A stretch of DNA of 64,000 nt from VAZQ01 sp035263865. Lineage in GTDB: Bacteria > Pseudomonadota > Alphaproteobacteria > Rhizobiales > Xanthobacteraceae. The stretch is taken from NCBI GenBank assembly GCA_035263865.1, contig DATFQX010000422.1:36603-100602 (forward strand). Reading direction: 5' to 3'. A model generated the notes under the pieces. It was not told the origin of the DNA. It was given only the letters and a program-made list of their open reading frames with translations, and made no database searches. The position numbers and the translations under genes were made by a program. Below, piece by piece: positions 17,708 through 26,374 of this stretch. The stretch's first letter is position 1, and each line of letters starts with the position of its first letter.

Positions 17708-18031
17708 TCAGGACACGCAGCGTCCGGCGACTTGTGCCAATGGCGACTGGCCGATGGCGCTCACGATGGGTTCGCAGCCATCGAGCAGTCTGGGCTTAGG
17801 AGCGGGCGCCGGCGGTGGCTGCACCTCGGCAGGCCCGTTCACGGCGTTGCGGCTCTTGATCGAGACAAGCGGCAGGCGGTCGCTTTTGAGCGCGCGGTTC
17901 ACCACCGGCACGCTGCGAGAAAACGACGCCGAAGCGGTGCTGGTGGCGGAAAGCTCAAGACAAAGGAGGAAGGCCGCGACCGCAAACAGTGCCCCGCCGC
18001 AGCCGACGAAGTATCGCGAATAACGCCGCAT
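17708..18031 (-). CDS. Small exported protein, unknown function
   Basis: The 107-residue protein has an N-terminal signal or anchor segment (about 7-32). The mature part contains a proline-rich linker (PPPAPAPKP) and the end LLDGCEPIVSAIG...GRCVS. The paired cysteines in a DGCEP...GRC context recur in small rhizobial exported proteins, where they probably form a disulfide. GGGGAGC lies seven bases before the ATG. It appears monocistronic. Confidence 0.72.
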   Translation of the reverse strand: MRRYSRYFVGCGGALFAVAAFLLCLELSATSTASASFSRSVPVVNRALKSDRLPLVSIKSRNAVNGPAEVQPPPAPAPKPRLLDGCEPIVSAIGQSPLAQVAGRCVS

Positions 18032-18524
18032 GGGTTGCTCCCCACGATCCCTGTGCTCATTAGTCGCGTGAACCCGCGAGAAGGTTCACGCACCGCGTCG
18101 GGGGATTCGCGCGGCGCCCGCGGCGGCAGACGGGGGCTCTCCTCCAACCCCTTGAGAAAAAGGATGATTTTCCGGTGGGCGGCGGCCGAGCAGCTCGCGA
18201 GGCGCTTCCGCCGCAGCAATTTCCCCGCGGCGAGGCGCCTACTATTTCAAAAGCGCGTCGACCGCAGCGATCTCGGGATGGCCAGGAACCAATCCGCGCC
18301 TCGTGCGTTGGACGAGCAGCCGGCCGCCCATTTCCCCCTCCCCGTGCTCGGCCGGTTATCTAGGGCGTAGTCGACAGATTAGGTCGGCTACGCCCCCGTC
18401 TTTTTCGTCGGGAAAGCGTCAGGTCTTTCTCAGCTGATGTGCCCGGCGAGGGCGTCGGAACTTTTGAAACTTTTGCTCCCCCGTCGGGTTTTCCCGCTAT
18501 CTCCAACAATCGCAGGAGCACGTG
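18032..18524. other. Divergent intergenic region upstream of the CsbD gene
   Basis: No gene is recognised here. A hairpin CGTGAACC/GGTTCACG spans 18067-18090. A GGAAC at 18457-18461 resembles an EcfG -35 box, but no CGTT follows at 16-17 bases, so I do not call a promoter. Confidence 0.5.
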
Positions 18525-18725
18525 ATGAACTGGGATCGTGTCGAAGGCAATTGGAACGCGTTCAAAGGAAAGGTTCAACAGAAATGGGGCAAGCTCACCG
18601 ACGATGACCTCAACGTGGTCGAAGGCAAGCGCACCGAGCTCAGCGGTCGACTCCAGCAGCGCTATGGCGTGGCCAAGGATGAAGCCGAGCGCCAGATCGA
18701 CACTTGGCTCAAAAGCGTCAACTAA
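18525..18725 (+). CDS. CsbD-family stress protein
   Basis: The 66-residue protein matches the CsbD family: MNWDRVEGNWNAFKGKVQQK, then WGKLTDDDL and a C-terminal amphipathic helix. CsbD-like proteins are abundant under general stress in many bacteria, but their biochemical role is unclear. GCAGGAGC lies before the ATG at 18525; the GTG three bases earlier is less likely. It sits beside the PhyR-EcfG locus, so EcfG control would be expected, although no consensus promoter is visible upstream. Confidence 0.92.
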   Translation: MNWDRVEGNWNAFKGKVQQKWGKLTDDDLNVVEGKRTELSGRLQQRYGVAKDEAERQIDTWLKSVN

Positions 18726-18756
18726 GGGGCGTGACGGCCATCGCGCCGCAGCAATC

Positions 18757-19158
18757 ATGTTTCAGCGATCCGGATATTCCCGCGCAATCTCCGCCCAAAT
18801 CGGGGACATAGATCAGCGTCTGCGCACGCTGGAGCGGCACCTCGAAGCAGCCGGCAGCCGCTCGGCCGCCACCGCCGCGCGGGCAGTAGATCATGTTGGC
18901 GAGAACGTCGCTTCGGCGTTGAGCAGCATCGCCGAGAATCTGCGCGGACGCGCCAACTCCATGCGCGGCGAGGTGGCGAAAATCGGTGGCGATGCGGCCA
19001 AGCTCGGGGATCAGGCGCTGCGCCGTCTCGCCGACGAAGTCGAGCATCGCCCCTTGGTCACGCTCGGGGTTGCCCTTGCGGTCGGCATTCTCGTGGGCTT
19101 GGCGAGCCATTCGCGCGCGAGCCACCCCCCGCGCGCGCCCGTTCGGCGCCGGCACTAA
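18757..19158 (+). CDS. DUF883/ElaB-YqjD-like membrane-anchored protein
   Basis: The 133-residue protein has a long helical, Ala-rich and charged region (about 10-105) and one C-terminal membrane segment (PLVTLGVALAVGILVGLAS, about 100-118), then a short basic tail. That layout matches the ElaB/YqjD/DUF883 type, thought to tether ribosomes or respond to stress at the inner membrane. It follows the CsbD gene by 31 bases and is likely co-transcribed. Confidence 0.75.
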   Translation: MFQRSGYSRAISAQIGDIDQRLRTLERHLEAAGSRSAATAARAVDHVGENVASALSSIAENLRGRANSMRGEVAKIGGDAAKLGDQALRRLADEVEHRPLVTLGVALAVGILVGLASHSRASHPPRAPVRRRH

Positions 19159-19185
19159 CGGCGCGCCGCCGCGCCGATCCTTCCA

Positions 19186-19992
19186 TCACGCCGTGACGCG
19201 CCGCTCGCGGCGTTTCGCGGTACGCTCGAAGAACAGTGCTTGGCTGGCGACCGCCGACACGGTGGCAGGCTGGAACGGTTTAGCGATGAGGAAGGCAGGC
19301 TCCGGCCGCTCGCCGGTCAGGAAGCGCTCGGGATAGGCGGTGATGAAGATCACGGGCGCTTCGAATGACCCAAGCAGTTCGTTGACGGCCTCAAGTCCCG
19401 AGCTGCCATCGGCGAGTTGGATGTCCGCGAGAATGAGCCCTGGTTGGGTTTTCTTGGTCAGCGCCAACGCTTCCGCATGAGTGCGCGCAACTCCAAGCAC
19501 GCGATGACCGAGACCTTCCACCAGCGTCTCGAGCTCCATCGCAATGAAGGTGTCATCCTCGATGATGAGAACGTCGGTCGCGATCTCGGCCGCAAGCTCG
19601 CGGCCGGATTCCTCGACCAAACCGCGTAACTTCATCACGTCGATATCGAGCACGCGTGCCGCATCCGGCTCGGAGAAGCCTTCGAGCGCGACCAAAAGAA
19701 ATGCCTGGCGGGGAAGCGGCGTAATGTTGGCAAGCTTATGCTCGCCGGGAAGTTCGTCCTCGCCCGTCGCCGGCGCGCCGTTGACCGCGACCGAGTTCCA
19801 GATTTTCGTGAACAGACGATAGAGCGCAACGCGCGGGCCCCTGGGGTCCTCGATCACTGCGCGATCCGCAATCAGCGCCTCAAGGGTGGCCGCAACATAG
19901 GCGTCGCCCGAAGCCTGACTTCCCGTCAGGGCCCTGGCATAGCGGCGCAGGAATGGTAGGTATTGTGCTACCGCAGCGGAGGAATTGGACAC
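19186..19992 (-). CDS. phyR: PhyR, anti-anti-sigma response regulator of the general stress response
   Basis: The 268-residue protein joins an N-terminal EcfG-like sigma mimic (about 1-125) to a C-terminal receiver domain. The receiver keeps the acidic pair in LIIEDD, the phospho-acceptor Asp in LILADIQLADG and the Lys in IAKPFQP. When phosphorylated, PhyR binds NepR and frees EcfG. I chose the GTG at 19992 because GGGAGGG lies five bases upstream and the resulting length suits the family. A consensus EcfG promoter precedes it and nepR-ecfG diverges from it. Confidence 0.96.
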   Translation of the reverse strand: MSNSSAAVAQYLPFLRRYARALTGSQASGDAYVAATLEALIADRAVIEDPRGPRVALYRLFTKIWNSVAVNGAPATGEDELPGEHKLANITPLPRQAFLLVALEGFSEPDAARVLDIDVMKLRGLVEESGRELAAEIATDVLIIEDDTFIAMELETLVEGLGHRVLGVARTHAEALALTKKTQPGLILADIQLADGSSGLEAVNELLGSFEAPVIFITAYPERFLTGERPEPAFLIAKPFQPATVSAVASQALFFERTAKRRERRVTA

Positions 19993-20026
19993 GGCACCCT
20001 CCCATTTATCTGAGATTACCGGCGGC

Positions 20027-20051
20027 AACGGCCCTGTGGGAAAAAAGTTCC
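20027..20051 (-). promoter_or_regulatory. EcfG-dependent promoter of phyR
   Basis: On the minus strand GGAAC (20047-20051) is followed after exactly 16 bases by CGTT (20027-20030), the alphaproteobacterial EcfG consensus. The predicted start of transcription is about 28 bases before the phyR GTG. EcfG would thus activate its own activator. Confidence 0.85.
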
Positions 20052-20058
20052 ACGAAGG

Positions 20059-20083
20059 GGAACGAACCATACTGCCCCACGTT
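20059..20083 (+). promoter_or_regulatory. EcfG-dependent promoter of nepR-ecfG
   Basis: GGAAC (20059-20063) is followed after exactly 16 bases by CGTT (20080-20083). It lies back to back with the phyR promoter; the two -35 boxes are only seven bases apart. It predicts autoregulation of the anti-sigma/sigma pair. Confidence 0.85.
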
Positions 20084-20237
20084 ATCATGCGATGAGCACA
20101 GAGGGGCCCTGGGCCGGGGGATTTGGCCCGGGGGCGCCAAAATGAACGAGAGAAAGCCGGGTCGAGTGGGCAATCCGCGGGAAGGGGCTGCTCGGGCCGA
20201 CTCGATGCAGACGAATCCGCTCAGGTCAGAGGCGACC

Positions 20238-20486
20238 ATGCATACCGACGCGCAAGTTAGAAAGGGCGGGGGACGCCTCAGCCGTGAGGATCAGCGTAGA
20301 ATTGGCGACATCCTTCAGCGCGTCTACGACGAGGTGTTGCGCCAGGGCGTTCCCGACCGCTTCAAGGACTTGCTGGACCAATTCGACCGAACCGAGGAGG
20401 ACGGCGAGGCCGCGACGGCCGCGGGGCAGGAAGCTGATCGTCTGGTTGGGGCCAAGGCATTCGACAACAAGGGGTCGAGATCATGA
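20238..20486 (+). CDS. nepR: NepR anti-sigma factor
   Basis: NepR holds EcfG inactive until phospho-PhyR removes it. The core LSREDQRRIGDILQRVYDEV, then PDRFKDLLDQFD, is the two-helix NepR signature. I chose the ATG at 20238 (82 residues) because AGAGG lies six bases upstream and the size fits; in-frame ATGs at 20205 and 20142 would add a polar N-terminal extension. The C-terminal acidic tail is longer than usual. The stop overlaps the ecfG start in an ATGA, so the pair is translationally coupled. Confidence 0.9.
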   Translation: MHTDAQVRKGGGRLSREDQRRIGDILQRVYDEVLRQGVPDRFKDLLDQFDRTEEDGEAATAAGQEADRLVGAKAFDNKGSRS

Positions 20487-21034
20487 CGATGCGGTCATCC
20501 GTTCGTGACGCGATGCTCGCAGCGGTCCCGAGTTTGCGGGCATTCGCCATTTCGCTTTGTGGCAACGTGGATCGGGCAGACGATCTCGTGCAGGAGACGT
20601 TGCTGCGTGCCATGGCAAACATCGAGTCGTTCCAGCCGGGCACGAACATGTCCGCCTGGCTGTTTACGATCCTGCGCAACCTGTTCCGCTCCGAATACCG
20701 CAAACGGCGGCGCGAGGTCGAGGACACGGATGGCACCTATGCCGAGACCTTGAAGTCGCATCCGGAGCAGCACAGCCGGGTGGAGTTCGACGAATTCCGC
20801 GCGGCGCTTGCCAAGCTGCCGCCGGATCAGCGCGAAGCCCTCATTCTGGTCGGCGCATCGGGCTTCTCCTACGAGGAGGCCGCCGCCATCTGCGACTGCG
20901 CGGTGGGAACGATCAAGAGCCGAGTGAACCGAGCGCGCACGCGCCTGTCGGACCTGCTCTCGATTGAGGGTACGGACGATTTCGGTCCGGACCACGCCAC
21001 CCGCGCAATTCTCTCGGCGGGCGGTCGCCGCTGA
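20483..21034 (+). CDS. ecfG: EcfG-type (ECF15) sigma factor of the general stress response
   Basis: The 183-residue sigma factor has region 2 (about 15-80: RADDLVQETLLRAMANI, then AWLFTILRNLFRSEYRKRR) and region 4 (about 110-165: LPPDQREALILVGASGFSYE, then GTIKSRVNRAR). It recognises GGAAC-N16-17-CGTT promoters, two of which lie just upstream. Release from NepR by PhyR activates it. The tail ends GGRR. Gene order phyR, nepR, ecfG is the classic alphaproteobacterial arrangement. Confidence 0.96.
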   Translation: MTMRSSVRDAMLAAVPSLRAFAISLCGNVDRADDLVQETLLRAMANIESFQPGTNMSAWLFTILRNLFRSEYRKRRREVEDTDGTYAETLKSHPEQHSRVEFDEFRAALAKLPPDQREALILVGASGFSYEEAAAICDCAVGTIKSRVNRARTRLSDLLSIEGTDDFGPDHATRAILSAGGRR

Positions 21035-21080
21035 TCACTAAGTCATCAGTGTGCGCGATGGCGGGTCGGCGTGCGCCCTC

Positions 21081-22154
21081 TCAAGGGTGCACATCCTCCG
21101 TGAACCAGTCTGTCGGCAGCTCGTAACCCAATCTACGTTCCTTCGCCTTCCGATAGACGAGGGCGCCCGCGGCCGCGAACTGATAGCCCAGCCCGATATT
21201 ATTGATGAAGCAAGTCACGTCTGCATCTGACGTGCGGCCTTGCACCCGCCCGGCGATGATCTGGGGCAATGTTGGAAGTTTGTCAAAACCGATCTCCTCC
21301 GCAAGCCGCCAACCTCGGCCCCGCGCTTTCTCTTCGATCACGACACCTGCCGCAGCGAGCTGCATGGGGGCCGGATCGTTCCAGTGAATGACGACGCGAT
21401 CGGCGCGCTTGATTGCCTGGGCCTCGATCTCCGGCCGCTTGATCGAGCTCAGGTGCATTCCCGGCTCGATCCAAGGTTCGAAGAAGACCGGATCGATGGA
21501 GTTGGTGGCGCACATGACAATATCGGCGTTTTTGACGGCGTCCTCCGCTTGCGCCGCCGGAGAAACCTCGACGCCGAGGAGCGCCGTCATGGCATCGGCA
21601 AAGGCTCCGCGGTTTTCTGGATTAGGGCTGAAGCAGTGAATGCTCGTAACGTCGCGCACGGTGCAGGCCGCCATGAGTTGCGCGCCGGCCTGCCAGCCGG
21701 AACCGAGAAGGCCGATGCGCTTTGCCTCCGCGCGGGCCAGATGCTTGATCGCGATGCCGTTGGCGGCGCCCACGCGAATGCGCTGAATGACGCCGTCGGG
21801 CAGGATGGCCAACGGCTCGCCGTTCTCGACCGAGAACAGCAGCACCAATCCGACGTAGCGGTTATTCGGCGCGGCTGCGACCTTTTCCCGGCGCATGGCG
21901 TTGCCGCGTTTGGGCCAGGTAATGATGTCCGAGTTGATGCGCACCGCCCCGACGCCGAGCTTTGGAGCCACGCCGTCCATGGACTTGAGGCTGTAGAGCG
22001 CATCCGCTCGCGTGGTCGGCGTAAAGCAGTCGGAGCGGGTGCGCGACACCCCACGCCCATCGGCCAGCTCGGTGTAGGCCTCTTCCATGACTGCGATGCA
22101 CTCGCGCATCGTCAGCACTTTTTCTACGTCGTCGTTGGAGAGGATCAGCGTCAT
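21081..22154 (-). CDS. Ornithine cyclodeaminase/mu-crystallin family protein
   Basis: The 357-residue protein has the OCD/mu-crystallin pattern: an N-terminal substrate region (RTRSDCFTPT, LGVGAVRINSD) and a Rossmann fold with IGLLGSGWQAGAQL for NAD(H) near residue 150. Family members deaminate ornithine, reduce imines or oxidise alanine-type amino acids; this sequence does not settle which. It is convergent with ecfG and divergent from the dehalogenase-like gene, so it is probably a single-gene unit. Confidence 0.88.
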   Translation of the reverse strand: MTLILSNDDVEKVLTMRECIAVMEEAYTELADGRGVSRTRSDCFTPTTRADALYSLKSMDGVAPKLGVGAVRINSDIITWPKRGNAMRREKVAAAPNNRYVGLVLLFSVENGEPLAILPDGVIQRIRVGAANGIAIKHLARAEAKRIGLLGSGWQAGAQLMAACTVRDVTSIHCFSPNPENRGAFADAMTALLGVEVSPAAQAEDAVKNADIVMCATNSIDPVFFEPWIEPGMHLSSIKRPEIEAQAIKRADRVVIHWNDPAPMQLAAAGVVIEEKARGRGWRLAEEIGFDKLPTLPQIIAGRVQGRTSDADVTCFINNIGLGYQFAAAGALVYRKAKERRLGYELPTDWFTEDVHP

Positions 22155-22299
22155 TCGCGTTTTGGAAGCGGCGGCGGGGACAACTTAGCACTCCGCCGGC
22201 GCCTCTCCAGCCTCATTGCAGAGGGCTCGCCGGCCGCTACACGGAATTCGCCGTCCTGTCGCACTAGCCACGGCGTGCGTCCCGGCCGATAGTGGGGCG

Positions 22300-23199
22300 A
22301 TGTTCGAGGGGTTTGTCCGCACCGAGGTCAAGACCAGCGGCGCGCGCATCGCGACCATGCGTGGCGGCAAGGGACCGCCGCTGCTCTTGATGCATGGCAA
22401 TCCATTCTCGCATCTTTCTTGGCACAAAATCGCGCCGCGCTTGGCAAGCGAATTCACCGTTGTCGCCACTGACCTGCGCGGCTATGGAGATTCGGAAAAG
22501 CCGCCTGGCGGGCCGGACCATAGCGGCTATTCGTTCCGCGCCATGGCGCAGGACCAGTTCGAGGTGATGGCCTCGTTCGGGTTCGAGCGCTTCTATGCCG
22601 CCGGCCATGATCGCGGCGCCCGCGTGCTCCACCGCATGTGCCTCGATCATCCGGAAAAGGTCGCGCGTGCCGCCATTCTCGACATCATTCCCCAGCATCA
22701 TCTGCTCAACAACGTGACGCGGGAGTGGGGCACTTTCTCGTGGCATTGGTTTTTCATGATCCAGCCGTACGATTTTCCCGAGCGGCTGATGGGTGCCGAT
22801 CCCGACTATTTCATCGAGAAGAAGCTCGCTAAGACCGATCAGGGCTTGAGCTTCTTCGATCCGGCCGCGCTCGCCGAATACAAGCGCTATTTCCGCGACC
22901 ATGCGACCATCCACGCCATGTGCGAAGACTATCGCGCCACACACGGCGTCGATCTCGACATGGACACCGCGGACTTTGCGGCCGGACGCAAGATCACCTG
23001 CCCGGTGCTGCTCCTATGGGGCGCAACGGGCGGCGTCGGCCGCAACCACAAGCCGATGGAGATCTGGCCTCGTTATGCATCGGATATCCGCGCCGGCAAA
23101 GCGCTCCCGTGCGGGCACTATCTCTCCGACGAAGCGCCGGAGGAAACCTACCGCGAGCTGCGTGCCTTCTTTGCGGCGGCGGATCCTGGAAAGGGGTGA
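22300..23199 (+). CDS. Alpha/beta hydrolase, fluoroacetate/haloacetate dehalogenase-like
   Basis: The 299-residue hydrolase has HGNPFSHLSWHKI (oxyanion region), DLRGYGDSEKP and an Asp nucleophile elbow GHDRGAR. The cap segment FSWHWFFMIQPYDFPERLM resembles the halide-binding WHWF region of fluoroacetate dehalogenases, and the catalytic His lies in CGHYLSDEAPEETY. An Asp instead of Ser in the elbow points to dehalogenase or epoxide hydrolase chemistry. I chose the ATG at 22300 (GGGGC just upstream). The plus-strand VOC gene follows 96 bases later. Confidence 0.82.
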   Translation: MFEGFVRTEVKTSGARIATMRGGKGPPLLLMHGNPFSHLSWHKIAPRLASEFTVVATDLRGYGDSEKPPGGPDHSGYSFRAMAQDQFEVMASFGFERFYAAGHDRGARVLHRMCLDHPEKVARAAILDIIPQHHLLNNVTREWGTFSWHWFFMIQPYDFPERLMGADPDYFIEKKLAKTDQGLSFFDPAALAEYKRYFRDHATIHAMCEDYRATHGVDLDMDTADFAAGRKITCPVLLLWGATGGVGRNHKPMEIWPRYASDIRAGKALPCGHYLSDEAPEETYRELRAFFAAADPGKG

Positions 23200-23295
23200 G
23201 CGAGGCAACAACTTCCACGGGCAGCGCGTCTCGGTGCCGCTGGACACCGCTCTGTACATTCAAGTTCTGATTGCCATCAAACCGCGAGGAAGGTC

Positions 23296-23688
23296 ATGGC
23301 AGTGACGTCAGCAACAACGGTCAATGTCCGTTATATGGTCGACGACGTGGACGCCGCGGTCGCGTGGTACACCAAACACCTCGGCTTCACGCTCCTCTCC
23401 AACGCCGCGCCGGCTTTCGCCGATGTCAAGCTGGGTTCGCTGCGGCTGCTGCTGAGTGGGCCCAGAAGTTCGGCCGGGCGACCGATGCCCGATGGCGAGC
23501 GGCCTGGTCCCGGCGGCTGGAATCGCATTCACCTCATTGTCGACGATATCGCGGCCGAGGTCGCGCGGTTGCGCGCCTGCGGTGTCAAGTTCCGCAACGA
23601 GATTGTGAGCGGGCCAGGCGGATCGCAAGTCCTGCTGAAGGACCCCTCCGGCAATTTCGTCGAGCTGTTTCAGCCGGCCCGCCACTGA
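23296..23688 (+). CDS. VOC-family protein (glyoxalase/bleomycin-resistance type)
   Basis: The 130-residue single-module protein starts VNVRYMVDDVDAAVAWYTKH, includes IHLIVDDIAAEVARLRACG, and ends LLKDPSGNFVELFQP, the usual C-terminal metal-ligand strand. Ligands and substrate are unclear. GAGGAAGG lies before the ATG. Confidence 0.88.
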   Translation: MAVTSATTVNVRYMVDDVDAAVAWYTKHLGFTLLSNAAPAFADVKLGSLRLLLSGPRSSAGRPMPDGERPGPGGWNRIHLIVDDIAAEVARLRACGVKFRNEIVSGPGGSQVLLKDPSGNFVELFQPARH

Positions 23689-23837
23689 TTCCGTTAATGC
23701 AGATCGGCCTTGGTTGGGCGTGATGGGTTGGAACAAAGTCTGTGTAAACGATGCGGGGCCCGGATCGGGATCGATCGAGCTGTCGCGAAGAGCTCCGGGG
23801 ACGTCGGCGAGTCTTTGGTTCTGGAGCGCGGCTCGGA

Positions 23838-24890
23838 TTAACCGGTCGCGACGGGCGCAGGCGCGGCGAGGAAATTGCGTGTCGCGTACCAGAGTAGATG
23901 CCGGTTCTTGCTCCACCCCGCGCTGTGTGCGGTGTGCGGCAGGACCACGAATTGGCGATCCCCGTTCGGAAGTTGCTGGAAGAAGTCGATAAGGTCCTCG
24001 GTGGTCGAGTTGCCGTCATGGACGCCGCGCACCATGAGCACCGGCGCGAGTACCTTCTTGGGATCGACCAGCGGCAGATTGGCGGCCATATCGAGATAAG
24101 TGCCGCTGGGAATCTCCTCGCCGAACTTGAGCTCCGCGGCGATGATCGCCTCGGGCACCGCCATGTCATAGCCCGAGCTGTATCCGTCGCGGGTGAAGAT
24201 CGAGCGAATCATGGCGGCATCGCGCTTGCGGCGATTATGGCTGCGGTAGAACTCGATCTGCTTCTCCCGCCTGCCGATCTCTGGCGCGCCAGTGCCTTTA
24301 TAGGTGAAGGCGACCAGCACCAGCCGCTCGACCCGCTCCGACTCGGCTTGCGCAAAAGCGGCGGCGCGGATGGCGCCAGAGGAGGTGCCGTAGAAATGCA
24401 TCTTGGTCTGCCCGGTTTCGCGTGCGACCACCGGTATCGCGGCTTTGAGATCCTCGACGCCGCTGGCGATATCGGAATTATTCCCCGAGCTGCCCGAGTG
24501 GCCATAGCCGTCGTGATCCATGGTCCACACGTCGTAGCCGTAGCGCGCGAATACGTTCATGAGCGAATACTCGCCCTTGCCCGGGACGCTGAGGTCGTAT
24601 GAGGAGCGTGCCGAGTTTGAGGAGCCGTGCACCAAGAACAGAATTGGAAGTGGCGTTTCGCCCGCCTTGGGGGCGCCAACGCGCTTGCGCCAGAGATTGA
24701 GCGCAACCTCGCCCTTCTTGGACCAATATTCCCCGCTCCAGATCGGCCCTTCGCTCGGCTCCCCGGCGCCGGTGGTCTGCGCCTGTGCCGCCAGGGCCGA
24801 TGTGAGTCCCGCCCCGACACCGAGGCTTGCTCCTTTGAGAATGGCGCGCCGGGCAAGCGCCAGATCGGGCGGCAGCGGACTGTCGGTCAT
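23838..24890 (-). CDS. Tat-exported alpha/beta hydrolase
   Basis: The 350-residue protein starts with a twin-arginine signal (ARRAILKGASLGVGAGLTSA, about 12-36), so it should be exported folded. The hydrolase core has LFLVHGSSNSARSSY, MDHDGYGHSG and the nucleophile elbow GTSSGA in place of the usual G-x-S-x-G. The acid lies in VRGVHDGNST and the catalytic His in LPHTAHSAGW. The substrate is unknown. I chose the ATG at 24890 because AGGAGGATGCC precedes it. Confidence 0.85.
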   Translation of the reverse strand: MTDSPLPPDLALARRAILKGASLGVGAGLTSALAAQAQTTGAGEPSEGPIWSGEYWSKKGEVALNLWRKRVGAPKAGETPLPILFLVHGSSNSARSSYDLSVPGKGEYSLMNVFARYGYDVWTMDHDGYGHSGSSGNNSDIASGVEDLKAAIPVVARETGQTKMHFYGTSSGAIRAAAFAQAESERVERLVLVAFTYKGTGAPEIGRREKQIEFYRSHNRRKRDAAMIRSIFTRDGYSSGYDMAVPEAIIAAELKFGEEIPSGTYLDMAANLPLVDPKKVLAPVLMVRGVHDGNSTTEDLIDFFQQLPNGDRQFVVLPHTAHSAGWSKNRHLLWYATRNFLAAPAPVATG

Positions 24891-25173
24891 GGCATCCTCC
24901 TGCGTCGCATAGGCGTCAGGCCCTTGGCGGTCTCGAGCCAACTGCAGACACGATCTTATCAGACCGCCGAGGCGGCCGGCAGATGGCCGAGCGGCGACCA
25001 GGTGAGTTGAGGCGAACCTGTCGCAGCGCAAGCCCTCGCGCCCGTGCGCGCGTTTTGCTAGTCGTTTTCCACCATCGGCTCGAAACCAGGTGCCGATGCA
25101 ACGCGGCATTGGAAATCGGACGTTGCAACGACGATATGGTGGGAGTCCCGGGAAACGCCTGACGGGTCGACCG

Positions 25174-26253
25174 ATGGAGGCAAGACCACAGGATCGTGAG
25201 CATCGCGTGCTCGATGCGCTGCATCGGGCGGCGGTGTTCTGCGATGAAAGGATCGGCTGGAATCGGATCGGCGTCGCGCTCAGCCTCACCATCATTACGG
25301 TCGCGGCGGTGGTGCTCTATCGCATCTTGCGCACGATCGACGCCAGCGAGGTCGTCGAAGCCCTCGTGACCACCGATTTGCGCAGTATCACGCTCGCCGC
25401 CTTGTTCGTGGCCGGCGGATATTTCACCCTGACGTTCTATGATCTGTTCGCCCTGCGTACGATCGGGCAGACCGACGTGCCGTATTGGGCGGCCGCGCTC
25501 GCGGCCTTCACCAGCTATTCGGTCGGCCACAATGTCGGCGCGAGCGTGTTTACCGGCGGCGCGGTTCGCTACCGTGTCTATTCGGCCTGGGGACTGACCG
25601 CCGTGGAGGTTGCGAAAATCTGCTTCGTCGCCGGCCTGACCTTCTGGCTGGGAAACGCCACCGTTCTCGGGCTCGGCATCGCCTATGCGCCGCTCGCCGC
25701 CACCGCCATCGATCAACTGCCGGCCTGGTTCAACCGTGGCGGAGCATTCGTGATCTTGATCGTGCTCGCGCTCTACGTCGGTTGGGTGTGGCGGCGCCCG
25801 CGCATCGTCGGCCGCGACACATGGTGCGTGAACTTGCCCGGCGGGCCGCTGACCCTGCTGCAGATCGGCATTGGTATCGTCGATCTCGGCTTTTGTGCGC
25901 TCGCGATGTACATGCTGGTGCCGGACGAGCCCAACATCGGCTTCGTTACGCTCGCCGTGATTTTCGTGTCTGCCACGCTGCTCGGCTTTGCGAGCCATGC
26001 GCCGGGAGGGATCGGCGTGTTCGACGCGGCCATGTTGGTCGCGCTGTGGCAGTTCGACAAGGAAGACGTGCTCGCCGGACTACTCCTGTTCCGGCTGCTC
26101 TACTACATCATTCCGTTTGCGCTTTCGCTCCTCGTTCTCGGCGGACGTGAAATCGCGCTGGCGGTACGCGGCGTCTCTCCGCCGCCGCTCGAGCCGATCC
26201 CTTCACTGGCGCCGACCGAGGTCACCACCTCGCCCGAGGCGAACCAGGAGTAA
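25174..26253 (+). CDS. Lysylphosphatidylglycerol synthase-like integral membrane protein, copy 1
   Basis: The 359-residue protein has about eight hydrophobic segments and the pattern of the LPG-synthase/flippase membrane domain (UPF0104), without the C-terminal aminoacyl-transferase domain. Shared landmarks are WNRIG near the first segment, FYDLFALRTIGQTDVPY, SYSVGHNVGASVFTGGAVRYR and LGFASHAPGGIGVFDA. These proteins are thought to move or modify lipids. The protein at 57013-58050 is a clear paralogue. The start is uncertain because no ribosome binding site stands out. Confidence 0.82.
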   Translation: MEARPQDREHRVLDALHRAAVFCDERIGWNRIGVALSLTIITVAAVVLYRILRTIDASEVVEALVTTDLRSITLAALFVAGGYFTLTFYDLFALRTIGQTDVPYWAAALAAFTSYSVGHNVGASVFTGGAVRYRVYSAWGLTAVEVAKICFVAGLTFWLGNATVLGLGIAYAPLAATAIDQLPAWFNRGGAFVILIVLALYVGWVWRRPRIVGRDTWCVNLPGGPLTLLQIGIGIVDLGFCALAMYMLVPDEPNIGFVTLAVIFVSATLLGFASHAPGGIGVFDAAMLVALWQFDKEDVLAGLLLFRLLYYIIPFALSLLVLGGREIALAVRGVSPPPLEPIPSLAPTEVTTSPEANQE

Positions 26254-26374
26254 GAGCTGGGAAACCGAAGTCACGCGAAAGTCACATCAGCGGTAGGTGC
26301 GCTGAGGCCATATTGACAGCGTGCAGCACGGCCGCAGTAATGGTGCATGATTGCATTCGGCAATCCCGTTCACG

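Noticed and set aside
18457..18485. GGAAC followed by CGTC upstream of csbD as an EcfG promoter
   Set aside because: The distance between GGAAC and the CGTC is 20 bases and the -10 box is not CGTT; the two called EcfG promoters have 16 bases and CGTT.
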